NCBI GenBank assembly: GCA_011049495.1
Contig: DSBF01000360.1
Coordinates: 1-6,308 of the forward strand
Length of the DNA: 6,308 bases
DNA from: Ignavibacteria bacterium
GTDB lineage: Bacteria > Bacteroidota > Ignavibacteria > Ignavibacteriales > Melioribacteraceae
Direction of reading: 5' to 3'
Shown piece after piece: positions 6,135-6,308 of the stretch; position 1 is the stretch's first letter, and the number at the start of each line of letters is the position of its first letter. The notes beneath the pieces are model-generated. The model was not told the origin of the DNA, did no database searches, and worked only from the letters and a program-made list of their open reading frames with translations. A program made the translations under genes and the position numbers.

Positions 6135-6308
6135 TATTCCTCCGTTTTACTTAATTCAAAACTTTTTATTATAGAATAAACCGATCCACCCGGTTTTAAA
6201 TCACTTTTTATTAAAGATATAGTTTTAGCTGAAAAATTGATAGAAACAATTTTACTTTCTTTTATTTCTTCTAATCTTTTTATGTTTTCAAACCCTCTAA
6301 TTCTTAAT
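6134..6308 (-). CDS. thpR: ThpR (LigT-like) RNA 2',3'-cyclic phosphodiesterase, C-terminal part
   Basis: The last 57 codons and stop of a gene enter from the right edge. The peptide begins LRIRGFENIKRLEEIK and ends with ISLIKSDLKPGGSVYSIIKSFEL followed by a short charged tail in broken-up terms: the segment at residues 30-52 of the fragment matches the family's C-terminal strand pattern (hydrophobic strand, Ser-x-Leu-x-Pro-Gly-Gly, Tyr, then a closing strand). The family is about 180-190 residues and hydrolyses 2',3'-cyclic phosphates in RNA through two HxTx motifs. The second motif would sit just beyond the window edge, immediately before LRIR, so catalysis cannot be checked here. The TAA stop shares its last A with the recA ATG. 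A thpR/ligT gene ahead of recA, often after cinA, is a known bacterial arrangement, which supports this call on a short fragment. Confidence 0.8.
   Translation of the reverse strand, partial: LRIRGFENIKRLEEIKESKIVSINFSAKTISLIKSDLKPGGSVYSIIKSFELSKTEE
6138..6143 (-). promoter_or_regulatory. Strong recA ribosome binding site
   Basis: GGAGGA on the minus strand ends 3 bases before the recA ATG (GGAGG to ATG spacing is 4). It is the strongest Shine-Dalgarno match in the window and lies inside the last codons of thpR, fitting high RecA output even from a polycistronic message. Confidence 0.75.

Overview
The window is an AT-rich stretch of bacterial chromosome. It carries seven genes, all on the minus strand and packed almost end to end. 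Read in the direction of transcription (high to low coordinate) they are: the 3' end of thpR (RNA 2',3'-cyclic phosphodiesterase), recA, recX, a glutaryl-CoA-dehydrogenase-like acyl-CoA dehydrogenase, guaB (IMP dehydrogenase), a GT4-type glycosyltransferase, and the 5' part of purD (GAR synthetase). I see no tRNA, rRNA, CRISPR array, insertion sequence, phage gene or replication origin. No gap between genes exceeds 73 bases.

The protein sequences and the low GC content suggest a member of the Bacteroidota/Chlorobi/Ignavibacteria neighbourhood. This is inference from the general look of RecA, GuaB and the dehydrogenase; no marker here fixes the lineage. Codon use and base composition look uniform, so nothing points to recent transfer.

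Region 4450-6308 is a DNA repair and recombination block. thpR and recA overlap by one base (TAATG), and recA and recX are 5 bases apart, so RecA and its modulator RecX are probably made from one message. Region 4377-4449 is the only sizeable gap and holds AT-rich inverted repeats. Region 1-4376 is metabolic: the dehydrogenase, guaB, the glycosyltransferase and purD are 42, 14 and -1 or -3 bases apart, again operon-like. guaB and purD both serve purine nucleotide synthesis; the glycosyltransferase between them has no obvious link to it.

This is mainly an ordinary housekeeping region, and I do not see a convincing undescribed system. Points worth a second look are a TTG start on the dehydrogenase, a start choice for guaB six bases downstream of the longest frame, a double ATG overlapping a TGA at the glycosyltransferase/purD junction, mutually exclusive hairpins after recX, a run of nine A near the recX start, and an Asn beside the catalytic Glu of RecA.
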